Shown here: piece by piece, positions 43,293 through 53,463 of the stretch
How the letters are laid out: the number at the start of each line of letters is the position of its first letter
How positions within the stretch are numbered: position 1 is the stretch's first letter
Notes under the pieces: model-generated
Told to the model about the DNA's origin: nothing
Seen by the model: only the letters and a program-made list of their open reading frames with translations
Databases searched by the model: none
Program-made: the position numbers and the translations under genes
Assembly: GCF_000332175.1 (NCBI RefSeq)
Contig: NZ_KB235914.1
Coordinates: forward strand, 2,466 to 62,465
Direction of reading: 5' to 3'
Length of the DNA: 60,000 nucleotides
Source: Pseudanabaena sp. PCC 6802
Lineage (GTDB): Bacteria > Cyanobacteriota > Cyanobacteriia > Pseudanabaenales > Pseudanabaenaceae

Positions 43293-45575
43293 CTAAGGGA
43301 TCTTGAGTTGCCGTTTGATGTAATCAAGATTGCTGTAGTTTTCTAAAATGGCGATCAAATCGCCGTTGTATGCAATATCGATGTTTGCTCCTGCTTGCGT
43401 TGCAGAGTAGCTGCTGCCAAGATTAAGGGTTTGAAGACTATCCCCTGTTTTAAAGCCTTGAATTAGAGCGTAGTCCGTAGTTCCACCACCGACCCAAAAC
43501 ACGCTGCTGTAACCCAGTGCGAAATTGGTAGAACCAGCAGTAGAACTAACTAAAGTGTCTATTTCGCCTGCCCCAGGATTAGTGCCAAAAGCTTCAGCAC
43601 CTATTAAGAAATTACCGTTGCCATCAGCTTTTAAGTAATCATTGCCACTACCACCATCTAAGGTGTCGTAATCACTTTTAGCTGTGAGCGTGTCATTGCC
43701 TGAGTTCCCCCAAAGGTAGTCGCGTGCAGTGTTACCAATCAGAACATCATCACCAGCATCGCCCGAGGCAGCTATCCCACCAGTACCTGCTTCGATGGTG
43801 TCATTGCCATCATTGCCATTCGCCGTATTACCGTTGAAAGTAGTATTCGATCCACCTCTAATCGAATCGTTGCCAATACCGCCATGCATAAAGGCTTGCC
43901 CGCTTTGAGCAACTATAGTATCGTTGCCGTCACCACCATACATGGTAGTTTTATCTGCGGTGTTCGTTCCTCCTAGAAGGGTGTCATTGCCAATCCCTCC
44001 ATCAAGGGTATCTTCACCTGCGGTGTAAGCGCTACTGGGTAAGTCTTTCTGAGTGACGGCGAAAGCGATATTCGCAACTAAAAGATCTTTGCCGTCTCCA
44101 CCTAAAAGCGTGTCACTTCCAGAAGTTGTTTCTCCTTTTGTTCCGCCACCATAGAGTGTATCATTGCCTTCGAGTCCCTCCAGGCGATCTGCGTCATTGC
44201 CACCTCTAATAATGTCATCACCTTTAGAACCATACAAGGTATCATTCCCATCCGATCCAGCGGCAGCCTGACGATTTTCTACATTGATAACGATAGGATC
44301 GTTAGGATCGATTTTTACAGTATCATTACCCTTCCCTCCATCAATTGTGTCTTTACCTGGGCCACCATCGAGGTAATCATCACCATCTCCTCCAACTAAA
44401 GAGTCATTCCCATAGCCACCATATAGCGAGTCATTCTCATCACCAGCATTTATTGTGTCATTGCCTGAGAGAGAAGAGAAACCAAGATATTCATAATCAC
44501 CATAAAGAATATCTTGGCCTTTATCTCCGGTAATTTTGTCATTTCCATTACTACCGAGAATGGTATCATTTCCCAATCCACCAGAAATAACATCATCACC
44601 ATCTTCCCCCGAGACTAGATCATCTCCACTTAAAGCATCAAGAGTATCTGCCGCTGAAGTAGAAGAAAAAATATCATTCGCCAGAGTTCCTTTTGCTTGA
44701 TTGATAGGGACTCCTGAGTTACTGACTTTGTAGCCTAGTGATGCTAACACTTTCAGATTATCAGTTGAGGGTGCGAGAAATCTCCCCCCTGTAAATACTT
44801 GAACAACAGCATCATCTACTGACATCAGATCGTATGGTAACTGCCCGCTATCAGCAGCATGAAAAAGATCTTTAGTAGATAATGGAATCTTAATTGTGGT
44901 ATCATAAACTTTAAAAAAACGCTGAGGAGGATTATTTAGATCGAGTTTTGCCTTGTAAGCAGGCGAATCATTATATCCAAGAACATGTCCAATTTCATGA
45001 AGAGCAATACTATAGAGATCGACATACTTATTCAGTGAATAGGTCTGATTAGAGACAGGGTCAAAGACTGAAACTTTTTGGCTTATGTCCACTGATTGAG
45101 TACTATCGACCCACCATTTATTAGGCGTTGAGGAAAGATCCTTAAAAGAAATTGTTGATATAAAAGGTTGATACGTCTGCTCGCCTCCAAGCCTTGTTGT
45201 AAAAGAAGGACGAGCTGAAGCACTTATAGGTATTACTCCTACATATGTTCCTCCCAGATTAAAGAGAGAGTTGTTTGCTTCTGTGCCAACATAGATCAGA
45301 ATATCATCGATATCTGAGGATAATGTAACTGGGGTGAAGTTAAAATTAGCATTAGAACCTACATTGGTTGGATTAACAACCTTAAATTGACGGTTGGTAG
45401 TGTCGCTTTGCGATTCCTTCACAGAAATATTAGTAAATTCCTCGTTTGTGAGATAGCTTTCCCATTTAGCTGCGGCGGCTACAACTGCTGCTCGCGCTAG
45501 TCCACCATCAGTCGTGTTTTTATCAAATAATGGAGAATTAAATTGATCGAAGTTAATCTTTATATTCAGTGGCAT
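43293..45575 (-). CDS. RTX-repeat secreted metalloprotease-like protein
   Basis: I place the start at 45575 (MPLNIKINFDQF, with GAGGA 7-10 bases upstream); the frame extends 14 residues further. The N-terminal 290 residues contain a zinc motif HEIGHVLGYND (about 195-205), where the third ligand is Asp instead of the usual His, and a later LMSVDD turn like a Met-turn. The rest carries many GGxGxDxLx-type calcium-binding nonapeptides (about 320-690), which fold as beta rolls outside the cell. The C-terminus (QGFKTGDSLQTLNL...) matches RTX tails carrying the type I secretion signal. No signal peptide. No type I secretion genes are in the window. Confidence 0.88.
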   Translation of the reverse strand: MPLNIKINFDQFNSPLFDKNTTDGGLARAAVVAAAAKWESYLTNEEFTNISVKESQSDTTNRQFKVVNPTNVGSNANFNFTPVTLSSDIDDILIYVGTEANNSLFNLGGTYVGVIPISASARPSFTTRLGGEQTYQPFISTISFKDLSSTPNKWWVDSTQSVDISQKVSVFDPVSNQTYSLNKYVDLYSIALHEIGHVLGYNDSPAYKAKLDLNNPPQRFFKVYDTTIKIPLSTKDLFHAADSGQLPYDLMSVDDAVVQVFTGGRFLAPSTDNLKVLASLGYKVSNSGVPINQAKGTLANDIFSSTSAADTLDALSGDDLVSGEDGDDVISGGLGNDTILGSNGNDKITGDKGQDILYGDYEYLGFSSLSGNDTINAGDENDSLYGGYGNDSLVGGDGDDYLDGGPGKDTIDGGKGNDTVKIDPNDPIVINVENRQAAAGSDGNDTLYGSKGDDIIRGGNDADRLEGLEGNDTLYGGGTKGETTSGSDTLLGGDGKDLLVANIAFAVTQKDLPSSAYTAGEDTLDGGIGNDTLLGGTNTADKTTMYGGDGNDTIVAQSGQAFMHGGIGNDSIRGGSNTTFNGNTANGNDGNDTIEAGTGGIAASGDAGDDVLIGNTARDYLWGNSGNDTLTAKSDYDTLDGGSGNDYLKADGNGNFLIGAEAFGTNPGAGEIDTLVSSTAGSTNFALGYSSVFWVGGGTTDYALIQGFKTGDSLQTLNLGSSYSATQAGANIDIAYNGDLIAILENYSNLDYIKRQLKIP

Positions 45576-45659
45576 TTTTGTATCCTCAAAGATAGAATTG
45601 GTGAATATTCTCAGCAATATTGACGTGCTTAGTTCCTATCAATAAGTTTGATAAGATTT

Positions 45660-46739
45660 CTATTTCCCTCTTAAACGGAGATACCAGTTTGGAAATGGGC
45701 CAGTAGGGTTTGGATTTACGCAATCCATTTCTGCTTCGATATTTTTAGGGAGAATGGCGTAGCAAATACCTAAAGAACCCGCAGTTATAGAGGGATTTAG
45801 CTTTCTGCCTTTAGTAACCATAGTTCCTCTAAGATCGGCACCAAGTAAGTTAGCTTTTGAAAGAGTTGCACTTCTTAAATCTGCCCCTCGTAAATCTGCC
45901 CCTCTCAAATCTGCCCCTTGTAAACCTACATAGGGCAAACTAGCATTTTGCAAGTTAGCTCCTCGTAAATCTGCCCCTTCCAGGTTTGCATAGAGCAAAC
46001 TAGCATTTTGCAAGTTAGCTCCTCGTAAATCTGCTTTTACTAATTTTGCTCCTGGTAAAAAAGCTCCTTCGAGATTGGCTTTTTGCAAATTGGCTGCCAC
46101 TAGATTTGTTCCATTCAAGATAGCATTCCTTAAATCTGCTCCCATGAAGTTAATGTTACCCATGCTTGCAAGGGTCAAATTAGCAAATCTCAGATTAGCG
46201 CGTGACAAACTAATGCCCCTAACAGACCTACGAGATAGGTTGGCAGAGCTAAGATTAGCTGAGCTTAAATCTCCTATGTCGTTATCTAGTATGAGTTGAG
46301 AGCAGTTACTGGCAGAGGGGGACGCACATTCGTCTATAATCTCAGAAGACCAAGAAGACAAAGTCAAATCTGCTCCTCGCAAGTCACATCCAGGACATTT
46401 TCGCTTGGTTTTAAGCTGCTTTAAATCGTCGGGGTTAGGCTTAGGGATAGGAAACTTTCGTTGTAAAGCTGTAAAGTATCTCAGATCCGCCTCATGAACT
46501 AAACGTCCGATGCCCACTGATGCAGCCTTTTTTGTTACTTCTTCTTTACAGTTATTTAAACTAGCTGCAAAGTTTTCCTTTTGAGATAAGTCCGAAGTCC
46601 CTATCCAGCAACCATATTTTTTAGGCAAAGAACTCATGAACTTTTGCTCTTCTACGGAAACTATGCTGTCATTTCCAGCAAATGCTGGAAATGCTAGGAA
46701 CAATAAGCATACTGAAAACAATAAGTTAATGCTTTTCAC
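45660..46739 (-). CDS. Secreted pentapeptide-repeat protein
   Basis: The frame opens at 46901, but a GTG at 46739 with GAGG 9 bases upstream starts a clear signal peptide (VKSINLLFSVCLLFLAFPAFA), giving 359 residues. After a 100-residue region with a CPGCDLRGADL boundary come about 25 A(D/N)Lxx pentapeptides forming a right-handed beta helix (about 165-320). A short Cys-containing tail follows. A 60-base internal duplication is visible in the DNA. Periplasmic or lumenal location; function unknown. Confidence 0.85.
   Translation of the reverse strand: MKSINLLFSVCLLFLAFPAFAGNDSIVSVEEQKFMSSLPKKYGCWIGTSDLSQKENFAASLNNCKEEVTKKAASVGIGRLVHEADLRYFTALQRKFPIPKPNPDDLKQLKTKRKCPGCDLRGADLTLSSWSSEIIDECASPSASNCSQLILDNDIGDLSSANLSSANLSRRSVRGISLSRANLRFANLTLASMGNINFMGADLRNAILNGTNLVAANLQKANLEGAFLPGAKLVKADLRGANLQNASLLYANLEGADLRGANLQNASLPYVGLQGADLRGADLRGADLRSATLSKANLLGADLRGTMVTKGRKLNPSITAGSLGICYAILPKNIEAEMDCVNPNPTGPFPNWYLRLRGK
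45935..46034 (-). repeat. 60-bp tandem duplication inside the pentapeptide region
   Basis: A 40-base stretch beginning GCAAACTAGCATTTTGCAAG at 45935 is repeated exactly at 45995 with period 60, that is four pentapeptides. Exact identity in a region where neighbouring repeats have diverged suggests a recent duplication. Confidence 0.85.
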
Positions 46740-47089
46740 TATTTTTACCTCAAGATATTTCTTCGCGATACCTTTTTGATTAATGAGATAGCAAAGCTGT
46801 GGGTTATTATCATGCCATTGGTTAGACTTTACCCCTCTAATGGCAAAAGCGATCGCCCGATTGGGTGAAATGTACATTACAGTTGTGATATCAACAAACA
46901 ATATATCGAAATTGAGAACAGTTCATAAACCTCTCAACCCGCAAGTTGCCAGAATTATGATGTTTTACAAAACTTTTCACCTTGGAAATACGATCTTCCG
47001 TCAGATCTTGACTATCAAAGCAACAAGTTTCTTCATAGTTATAGCTTTTGCGTCTTGTATCACACCATACACCCTTGCCGGAGATCTAA

Positions 47090-47964
47090 GAACCCATTTA
47101 GGAAGTCGCAGTTGCCAGATTTCTTAGCATTTTGCGGATTAAAGCCAAGTAAATAAACGATTCAGACATTTGCTCATAAAATTCATAATCCTTGCTTAGT
47201 CTACGACAATTACCTAACCAAGCAAAGGTTCGCTCTACCACCCAACGCTTTGACTCCACTACAAAACCTTTCTGATTGTCTGCCCGTTTGCTAACTTCCC
47301 AAAGCCATCCGAAGTTGTCGTTGACCCATTGTGTGATTTCATCACCAGAGAATCCAGCATCAACCAGAATTTTCTCTAATCGTGGTAATGGAGATGTGAG
47401 ATTCTGTAACAACTGCTTAGCTCCTGCTCTTTCACCGATGTTAGCTGCACACACCAACACCTTTACAACTAAGCCCAAGGTGTCAACCATAGCGAAGCGT
47501 TTTCTGCCCTTGATTTGCTTACCGCCATCAAAACCTCGACTGCCCGCACTTTCTGTTGTCTTCACACTCTGGCTATCGATACTCACCAAGCTTGGGGTCG
47601 CCTCTTTACTAACCTTTTCCCTAAATTGTTGGCTCAATTTGCGATTAATCTCCTCCAGTAGCCCAGTTCTTTCCCACCTTTGCCAGTAGAAATAGACCGT
47701 TGAGTAAGGCGGAAAGTCATGGGGTAGATTCTGCCATGTACAACCATTTTTGAGTATATAGAAAATGGCATTCAGTAACTCTCGCATATTTGTTTTGGGT
47801 GGCCTACCCCATTTTGATGGTTTGGGTAGCATGGGTGCGATAATTTCCCATTCTTGGTTGGATAAATCGGTATTATAGGATCGGCGCATCTCTTCAGGTT
47901 TATACTAGACTTCATCAGTATTTATACCTGCTTTTGGTGCGCCTTTTACTTCCTAAATGGCTTC
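47090..47964 (-). mobile_element. IS5-family insertion sequence, complete (second type)
   Basis: The ends are GAACCCATTTAGGAAGT at 47090-47106 and, on the other strand from 47964, GAAGCCATTTAGGAAGT, differing at one position. The flanks are TAA at 47087-47089 and 47965-47967. The element is 875 bp with one transposase gene. The precise ends are confirmed by restoration of the interrupted host frame. Confidence 0.9.
47098..47889 (-). CDS. IS5-family transposase
   Basis: A 263-residue DDE transposase. The opening is MRRSYNTDLSNQEWEIIAPML. The catalytic residues lie in LVSIDSQSVKT (Asp), ILVDAGFSGDE (Asp) and KRWVVERTFAWLGNCRRLS (Glu). A GGKQIKGRKRFAMVDT segment is typical. The frame is intact and the C-terminus reaches into the left terminal repeat. 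Confidence 0.93.
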   Translation of the reverse strand: MRRSYNTDLSNQEWEIIAPMLPKPSKWGRPPKTNMRELLNAIFYILKNGCTWQNLPHDFPPYSTVYFYWQRWERTGLLEEINRKLSQQFREKVSKEATPSLVSIDSQSVKTTESAGSRGFDGGKQIKGRKRFAMVDTLGLVVKVLVCAANIGERAGAKQLLQNLTSPLPRLEKILVDAGFSGDEITQWVNDNFGWLWEVSKRADNQKGFVVESKRWVVERTFAWLGNCRRLSKDYEFYEQMSESFIYLALIRKMLRNLATATS

Positions 47965-49134
47965 TAAGTTCCTATTGCGTCGTCAAAGATCCTAAACCAA
48001 AGCAAGAACAAGAATACAAGCCTTACCAACTAAATATATCAGTTGATGGGAAATCGCTTTATATTGACTCATCAACTGATAAAGTATACCTAAAGAGGCG
48101 TTTAGAAGATACGGAATATCTCTCATCTGTGCCTGCTCGACAACGTGAGTTTAATATTGAATCTCTTGCTCTGGGCAAAAGTGGATGGCTGTGGATCGAT
48201 GGAGCAGATATCGACTATATGGTTAAAGTTAATACCAATCCGCCTGCATTTGGAACGCCAGTGGAACTGCCCGATCTTAAAGATGAACCATGCTCGTACC
48301 TGTGGAATTTCTTTGGCTTCTGCAGAAGCGTAGGAGCAACTTATAGTTCGACGCTCGATCGCGCCTTTATTACTGGGTATCGCCCCACACTCCTGGGGTT
48401 CCCAGACCAAGTCTCATTTGAGATGGTAGCAGGGGAACTCAAAAATCTGCCTCCAGAGTTAAAAGGGTTTAGATGGGTTCAAGATGTTTTAAACCCTCGC
48501 GGCGTTTTGTTTACAGATAATGCAGGCAAGTATCTTTTCTATGATGGCATTACTCTTACCCCTCTCATGGCTGAAGCTCGCAATTGGAGGATTTATGGTG
48601 AAACTGGTAGTCTGAGGACTTTTCTAGCTAAAAATCAAGACCCAAAAGCAATTTTTGAATTAAAAGCAGGCCCCACATTAGTTCCGATCGCAGTTCCAGA
48701 GGAATTAATGAATCATGTGTGGCAATTATTCGCCTTCCCAACTGACTCCCAACAGCTATGGATTGTCAAAGATAAAAGTATCGCTGTAGCATTTAAAGGC
48801 AGATTCCGCCCCGTCGTGACCGTACCCAAGGAATATTCCATTGGAGTAAGAGAATTAGATGGAAGCCTGAATTTCACAGTAGCATTATTTTCGGGAGACC
48901 TTGCTAATTATTCCATTGTCAAGATCTCGCCAGATGTTAAGTGCATAGCTAAACTAAACCCTGATAAACCGATACTGCTCGGCATTGGCAATAATAAATT
49001 TCAGAAATAGGATGAAGCGATCTTGTCGATAATTTGCTATGGCGTGACTACACCACCGCAAATTCGATCGATTATCGTAAAACAAAGAAAATTTCTGCTA
49101 CACCAAATTTGGTCAAAGCGGCTATCATAGCCTC

Positions 49135-52100
49135 ATGATTCCTCAAAAGCTGACGATTAGAAATTTCTTAAGCTACCAGCAAGTCACTTTAGATTTTGCG
49201 GGATTGCATACTGCCTGTATTTGCGGCATCAATGGGGCGGGTAAGTCATCTTTGCTCGAAGCTATGACCTGGGCAATCTGGGGGCAAAGCCGTGCCGAAT
49301 CTGAAGATGACATCATTTATGTTGGTGCCAAAGAAGCACAGGTAGACTTTACGTTTCTGTCGGGGGGGGAACTATATCGCGTTATGCGCACGCGCCCGAA
49401 GGGTAGCGCCAGTTCCTTAGAATTTCAAGTTAGAGCTGACGGCAAGTTCCGATCGCTAACCGAACGCGGTCTGCGGGCGACGCAGCAGGCGATTTTGTCT
49501 CATCTCAAGCTGGACTACGATACGTTCATTAACTCTGCTTACCTGCGGCAGGGACGGGCGGATGAATTTATGCTCAAGCGTCCCAGCGATCGCAAACAAG
49601 TCCTGGCTGAAATTCTGAATCTCTCCCAATACGACGATCTCAGCGATCGCGCCAAAGATATTGCCCGTACCTGTAAAGGCGAGGCGCAGGCGCTGGAAAA
49701 TTCCATTGCTAACCTGCAATCCCAAATTAATGATGGCGAAGCGATCGCTCTACAGCTAACGGAGTTGCGCGCCGAATTAGCAGCACAGCAACAGCAGGAA
49801 AAAACGGAGCGATCGCAACTGAAATCTCTAGAGCAACAGCAACAGGAACGCCAACGCCTGCAACAGCAAATTACCTGGCAGCAGAGGGAGCGATCGCAGT
49901 TGCAACAGGAGAGCGAACGGTTGGCTCGGCAAGCCCAACAGCAAGAACAGCAGGTACAGAATTTAGCAGCGCTTCTGGCGCAAAGCGATCGCATTCAGCA
50001 AGACTACGAGCGCTATCAGCAGTTAGTCGTACAGGAAGCCAACCAGAATCAGAAATTGCAGCAATATCAAAAGCTGACGAAAGAACACAGTGCGATTGCA
50101 CAGCAGGTGACAGCGCTTCAGAGCGAACTGAAAGGACAACTGCGCCACTACGAAGCACAGATCGAATCTCTGGTGCAACAGCAGCAGGAGTTACAAGGGA
50201 TTCTCGCCAAAGCGCCGGAAATTGAAGCGGCACAGGTGCAACTACAGGCAGCGAGGGAACAACTTAAAATCGTCGAGCAACTCCAGACTCAATCCGCGCC
50301 ATTACTGCAACGTCGGCAAGCATTGCAGCGACAGATCGATCGCGATGCGGCAAAGCTGAGCGCTCGCCTGGACGAACTGCAACACCACCGCCAGCAATTG
50401 CAAACCCAGTATCGCAACCAGTCGCAAATTATGGAGACGGTACAGGCACTAGAGCAGGAGATCAACCTGTTACAAAAGCGGCAGGTATATCAGCAACGAG
50501 TCCACGAGAAAGGATTGGAACGCCGCGACTTTTTAGAACGGCTCCAGGAACGTGCCTTTGCCTGTCAGGAGAAGTTCGAGCAAGTTCATGCCAAGCTCGG
50601 TCAACTCAGCGCTCCGAACGCCCCCTGTCCGCTCTGCGATCGCCCGCTTGACGAAGCGCATTGGGCAGTGGTGAAACAAAAACACGAGTCGGAACACGAA
50701 GAATTGCAGGCGGAAATGTGGCTGATTAAGGAACAGCAGGCGGCATCTGAATGCGAAATCAAAGTTTTGCGCGAAGAATATCGCCAGCTCTCAATCGAAC
50801 TCGCACCTTTGAATCGCTTGCTAGAACAGAAAGGCAATCTGCAAGCTCAATTGCAAGCCAGTCAGGAAGCAAGGCTCACACTCGAACAAGTCGAAGCTGA
50901 AATCGCATCTCTGAGCGATCGCCTCGCTCGTCAGGATTTCTGCCCTGAAGCCCAGGCGGAATTGGCGATCGTAGATCGCAATCTGTCGCAATTCAACTAC
51001 GACGAGAAAAACCACGCTCTTGTCAAAGGCGAAGTGGAAAGATGGCGCTGGGCAGATATCAAACTATCGGAGCTAAGGAATGCGCGACAGAAACAGTCCA
51101 GTCTCGCACAACGGCTGCCCGAACTGCAAGCAAAGAGCCTCAAATTAGCACAGCGACTGGAAACCAACGCTATCGATCTGGAATTGCAACAGAAATTGGA
51201 GCAATGCGATCGCAACTTGCGCCAAATTAACTACGACTCCGCCACCCACCAGCAAATTCGCACCCAAAAGGAGAAAGCACAACCTGTTCTACTGCGGCAT
51301 CAAGAGCTTAGCTCAGCCATCCAGCAGCATCCCGCTGCTATCCAACAACTCCAGCAAACTCGCACTTTACTGAGCGATCGCACGGCTGCAATCCAGGCGA
51401 TCGAGGCCACTCTATCCGATCTGGATCGACAAATTCGTCAGATTGCACCGCAACTGAGCGATTTGGAATTAAATACTAAAATCCAAAATCTGCAATTACA
51501 ACTGCAAGAGCGGCGATCGCATTTAGATCGCTCGATCGGTCAGATCGGGCAGCTAGAGCAGGCATCGCAGCAGATTGAGAAACTGAAAGCACAGGAGAAA
51601 GCAACAGTTGTCCAACTCGAACAGTTGCGCTATCGCCAGTTTATCCATCAAGAACTCGCTCAGGCATTTGGTAAAAATGGCATTCAAGCTCTGACCATTG
51701 AGAACGTCCTACCTCAAATTGAGGCGGAAGCAAATCAAATTCTGGCTCAACTGACCGAGCATCAGTTCCACGTGCGATTCATTACCCAGAAAGCCGGAAA
51801 AAAAGCCGATCGCCTGATTGACACTCTGGAAATCGAAATCGCTGACAATCGCGGTACGCGCCCCTACGAAACCTATTCCGGTGGCGAGGCATTTCGGATT
51901 AACTTCGCTATCCGTCTGGCTCTGTCGCGGGTGCTGGCACAGCGCAAAGGCGGAACCTTGCAGACTCTAATTATTGATGAAGGTTTCGGTTCTCAAGACC
52001 GCGAAGGTTGCGATCGCCTGGTGGCAGCCATCAACGCGATCTCGTCCAACTTCGAGTGCATCCTGGTAATTACGCATATGCCGCATCTCAAGGAAGCCTT

Positions 52101-52164
52101 CAGCGCTCAAATCGAAGTCACTAAAACCGAGTCAGGCTCCAGGATCTTACTGCAAGGAATATAG
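49135..52164 (+). CDS. sbcC: Exonuclease SbcC (Rad50-like ATPase)
   Basis: SMC-like ATPase subunit of the SbcCD nuclease, which cleaves hairpins and protein-blocked ends. Walker A GINGAGKSS (31-39) and a Q-loop near 140 (SAYLRQGRADEF) precede a very Gln-rich antiparallel coiled coil. The zinc hook CPLCDRPL is near residue 498. The return coil leads to the ABC signature YSGGEAFRINFA (near 914) and Walker B TLIIDEGFGSQD (near 943). It is 1009 residues, full length. sbcD is not adjacent. The product has many HIP1 sites, so it is native. Confidence 0.95.
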   Translation: MIPQKLTIRNFLSYQQVTLDFAGLHTACICGINGAGKSSLLEAMTWAIWGQSRAESEDDIIYVGAKEAQVDFTFLSGGELYRVMRTRPKGSASSLEFQVRADGKFRSLTERGLRATQQAILSHLKLDYDTFINSAYLRQGRADEFMLKRPSDRKQVLAEILNLSQYDDLSDRAKDIARTCKGEAQALENSIANLQSQINDGEAIALQLTELRAELAAQQQQEKTERSQLKSLEQQQQERQRLQQQITWQQRERSQLQQESERLARQAQQQEQQVQNLAALLAQSDRIQQDYERYQQLVVQEANQNQKLQQYQKLTKEHSAIAQQVTALQSELKGQLRHYEAQIESLVQQQQELQGILAKAPEIEAAQVQLQAAREQLKIVEQLQTQSAPLLQRRQALQRQIDRDAAKLSARLDELQHHRQQLQTQYRNQSQIMETVQALEQEINLLQKRQVYQQRVHEKGLERRDFLERLQERAFACQEKFEQVHAKLGQLSAPNAPCPLCDRPLDEAHWAVVKQKHESEHEELQAEMWLIKEQQAASECEIKVLREEYRQLSIELAPLNRLLEQKGNLQAQLQASQEARLTLEQVEAEIASLSDRLARQDFCPEAQAELAIVDRNLSQFNYDEKNHALVKGEVERWRWADIKLSELRNARQKQSSLAQRLPELQAKSLKLAQRLETNAIDLELQQKLEQCDRNLRQINYDSATHQQIRTQKEKAQPVLLRHQELSSAIQQHPAAIQQLQQTRTLLSDRTAAIQAIEATLSDLDRQIRQIAPQLSDLELNTKIQNLQLQLQERRSHLDRSIGQIGQLEQASQQIEKLKAQEKATVVQLEQLRYRQFIHQELAQAFGKNGIQALTIENVLPQIEAEANQILAQLTEHQFHVRFITQKAGKKADRLIDTLEIEIADNRGTRPYETYSGGEAFRINFAIRLALSRVLAQRKGGTLQTLIIDEGFGSQDREGCDRLVAAINAISSNFECILVITHMPHLKEAFSAQIEVTKTESGSRILLQGI

Positions 52165-52432
52165 GTATTGCTTGCAATGCTAATATGAGCCTTTACCTCG
52201 CTAGCTACGCGGTGGGGTGAGAGTTTCAGGATCTTCCGCATAAGGTGAGTTATTTAGCGATCGCGCACCAGAGCAGTCTGGATATAACGCCTGTCGGTGC
52301 AGCTACTTTGAAATTAGCTGATGAGGTGCTGGTAACCGCAAAGTTCTGGTTGCTGTTGCCGATTAGTCTTTTAGTCATTCATTGAAAGAATCGTGTAGTA
52401 TTAGCACCTGTGGACGAGTGTAGCCTCTAGAC

Positions 52433-53458
52433 ATGTCGAGCAATGGTGTAATGCGAAAACTGTACTTTTTGGTGCCTGGAACGGGCGGTAAGTTTGCCTG
52501 TGGTGGCCTGTGGGCGGAGTTGAAAACCTTAGAACTAGCCAGACAAATCTGTAGTGCGGAAGTGGTAACGTATCGCCAGCGGGAACAAGGCAGATTATTC
52601 CTTGACGATCTCTTGGGGGAAAGCGAACTAGATGATGCGATCTTTGTCATTAGTTGGGGCTTTGATGTGGCGAGACTGGCAAAAAGACTAAAGTCTTACC
52701 ATGCAATCTATCACGCTCACAGTGCTGGCTATGGGTTTACCCTCCCAGCAAATATTCCCATTATTGCGGTGAGTAGAAATACGATGGGATATTGGGGACA
52801 GCGATCGCCAAATTCCCCGATCTATTACCTTCCCAACCAAATTAGCGATGAGTTTCAGAATTTACATCGCGATCGCGATATTGATGTTTTGGTGCAAGCT
52901 CGAAAATCCTCCACATATCTGATGCGCGAGTTAATTCCCACCTTGCAGGAACATTGTCGGGTCTATGTAGTTGACTCCTATGTTGAGGATCTAGCAGGCT
53001 TGTTCAATCGCGCCAAGGTATATCTCTACGATTCCGCTGAATATTGGGCAACTCAGAGAGTTAGCGAAGGATTTGGACTGCAACCGATGGAAGCGATCGC
53101 CTGCGGTTGCTGGGTTTTCTCCAGCGTTAATGGGGGATTATCCGATTACCTCGACCCTGGATTCAACTGCGATAAAATTGCGGGCTACGCCAAGGAGTAC
53201 GATGTCCAACGAATTTTGCAAGCAGTTGCTAAAATGGAGAATAACACATCACCCTCTTTATCAACAGAGTTTATAGCAGAATATCGCGCTGAAAATATCG
53301 TGTATCGGCTGAACGTTATCCTGAAAGAAATCGATCGGTTTTTCGATCGCGAGCAACACTACGGCTCACCTATCCCTAATTTGACTCCTATGAGGGTGAT
53401 GCAATTAAAAGCACAAAGACTATTCGCACAGATAAAAAAGAAGATTGGCCTGAGGTAA
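52433..53458 (+). CDS. Glycosyltransferase (GT4-like)
   Basis: The 341-residue protein has a GT-B-like outline: an N-terminal VPGTGGKFACGGLWAEL loop and a C-terminal EGFGLQPMEAIACGCWV segment, the E-x7-E type donor-binding motif of GT4 enzymes. The ATG at 52433 or 52451 could be the start; neither has a clear ribosome-binding site. It is 5 bases upstream of a GST-family gene. Substrates unknown. Confidence 0.7.
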   Translation: MSSNGVMRKLYFLVPGTGGKFACGGLWAELKTLELARQICSAEVVTYRQREQGRLFLDDLLGESELDDAIFVISWGFDVARLAKRLKSYHAIYHAHSAGYGFTLPANIPIIAVSRNTMGYWGQRSPNSPIYYLPNQISDEFQNLHRDRDIDVLVQARKSSTYLMRELIPTLQEHCRVYVVDSYVEDLAGLFNRAKVYLYDSAEYWATQRVSEGFGLQPMEAIACGCWVFSSVNGGLSDYLDPGFNCDKIAGYAKEYDVQRILQAVAKMENNTSPSLSTEFIAEYRAENIVYRLNVILKEIDRFFDREQHYGSPIPNLTPMRVMQLKAQRLFAQIKKKIGLR

Positions 53459-53463
53459 ATACC

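Larger units (their letters stand above)
46957..49010 (+). pseudogene. Secreted hypothetical protein split by an IS5-family element
   Basis: The 5' part (46957-47089) encodes a signal peptide (SFFIVIAFASCITPYTLAGDL). The 3' part (from 47968) continues SSYCVVKDPKPKQEQEYKP to a stop at 49008-49010. Deleting the IS and one TAA copy joins the parts in frame as CTA AGT TCC, giving about 391 residues. The C-terminal portion has regular hydrophobic/aromatic segments spaced like a beta-propeller, for example WLWIDGADIDYMV and QQLWIVKDKSIAV, but I do not recognise the family. The 3' part has an in-frame TTG at 47934 inside the IS end but would lack a signal peptide, so the present allele is probably dead. 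Confidence 0.8.

Noticed and set aside
44345-44533. A His/Leu-rich plus-strand frame inside the RTX region
   Set aside because: It is an antisense shadow of the Gly/Asp nonapeptide repeats.
43600-44650. Regularly spaced repeats that could suggest a CRISPR array
   Set aside because: They are degenerate in-frame RTX codons of 27 bases with no constant repeat/variable spacer pattern. No Cas genes are in the window.
46840-47127. A 95-codon plus-strand frame ending inside the IS5 element
   Set aside because: Only its second part (from 46957) is meaningful, as the 5' piece of the split secreted-protein gene; the upstream codons look like leader DNA.
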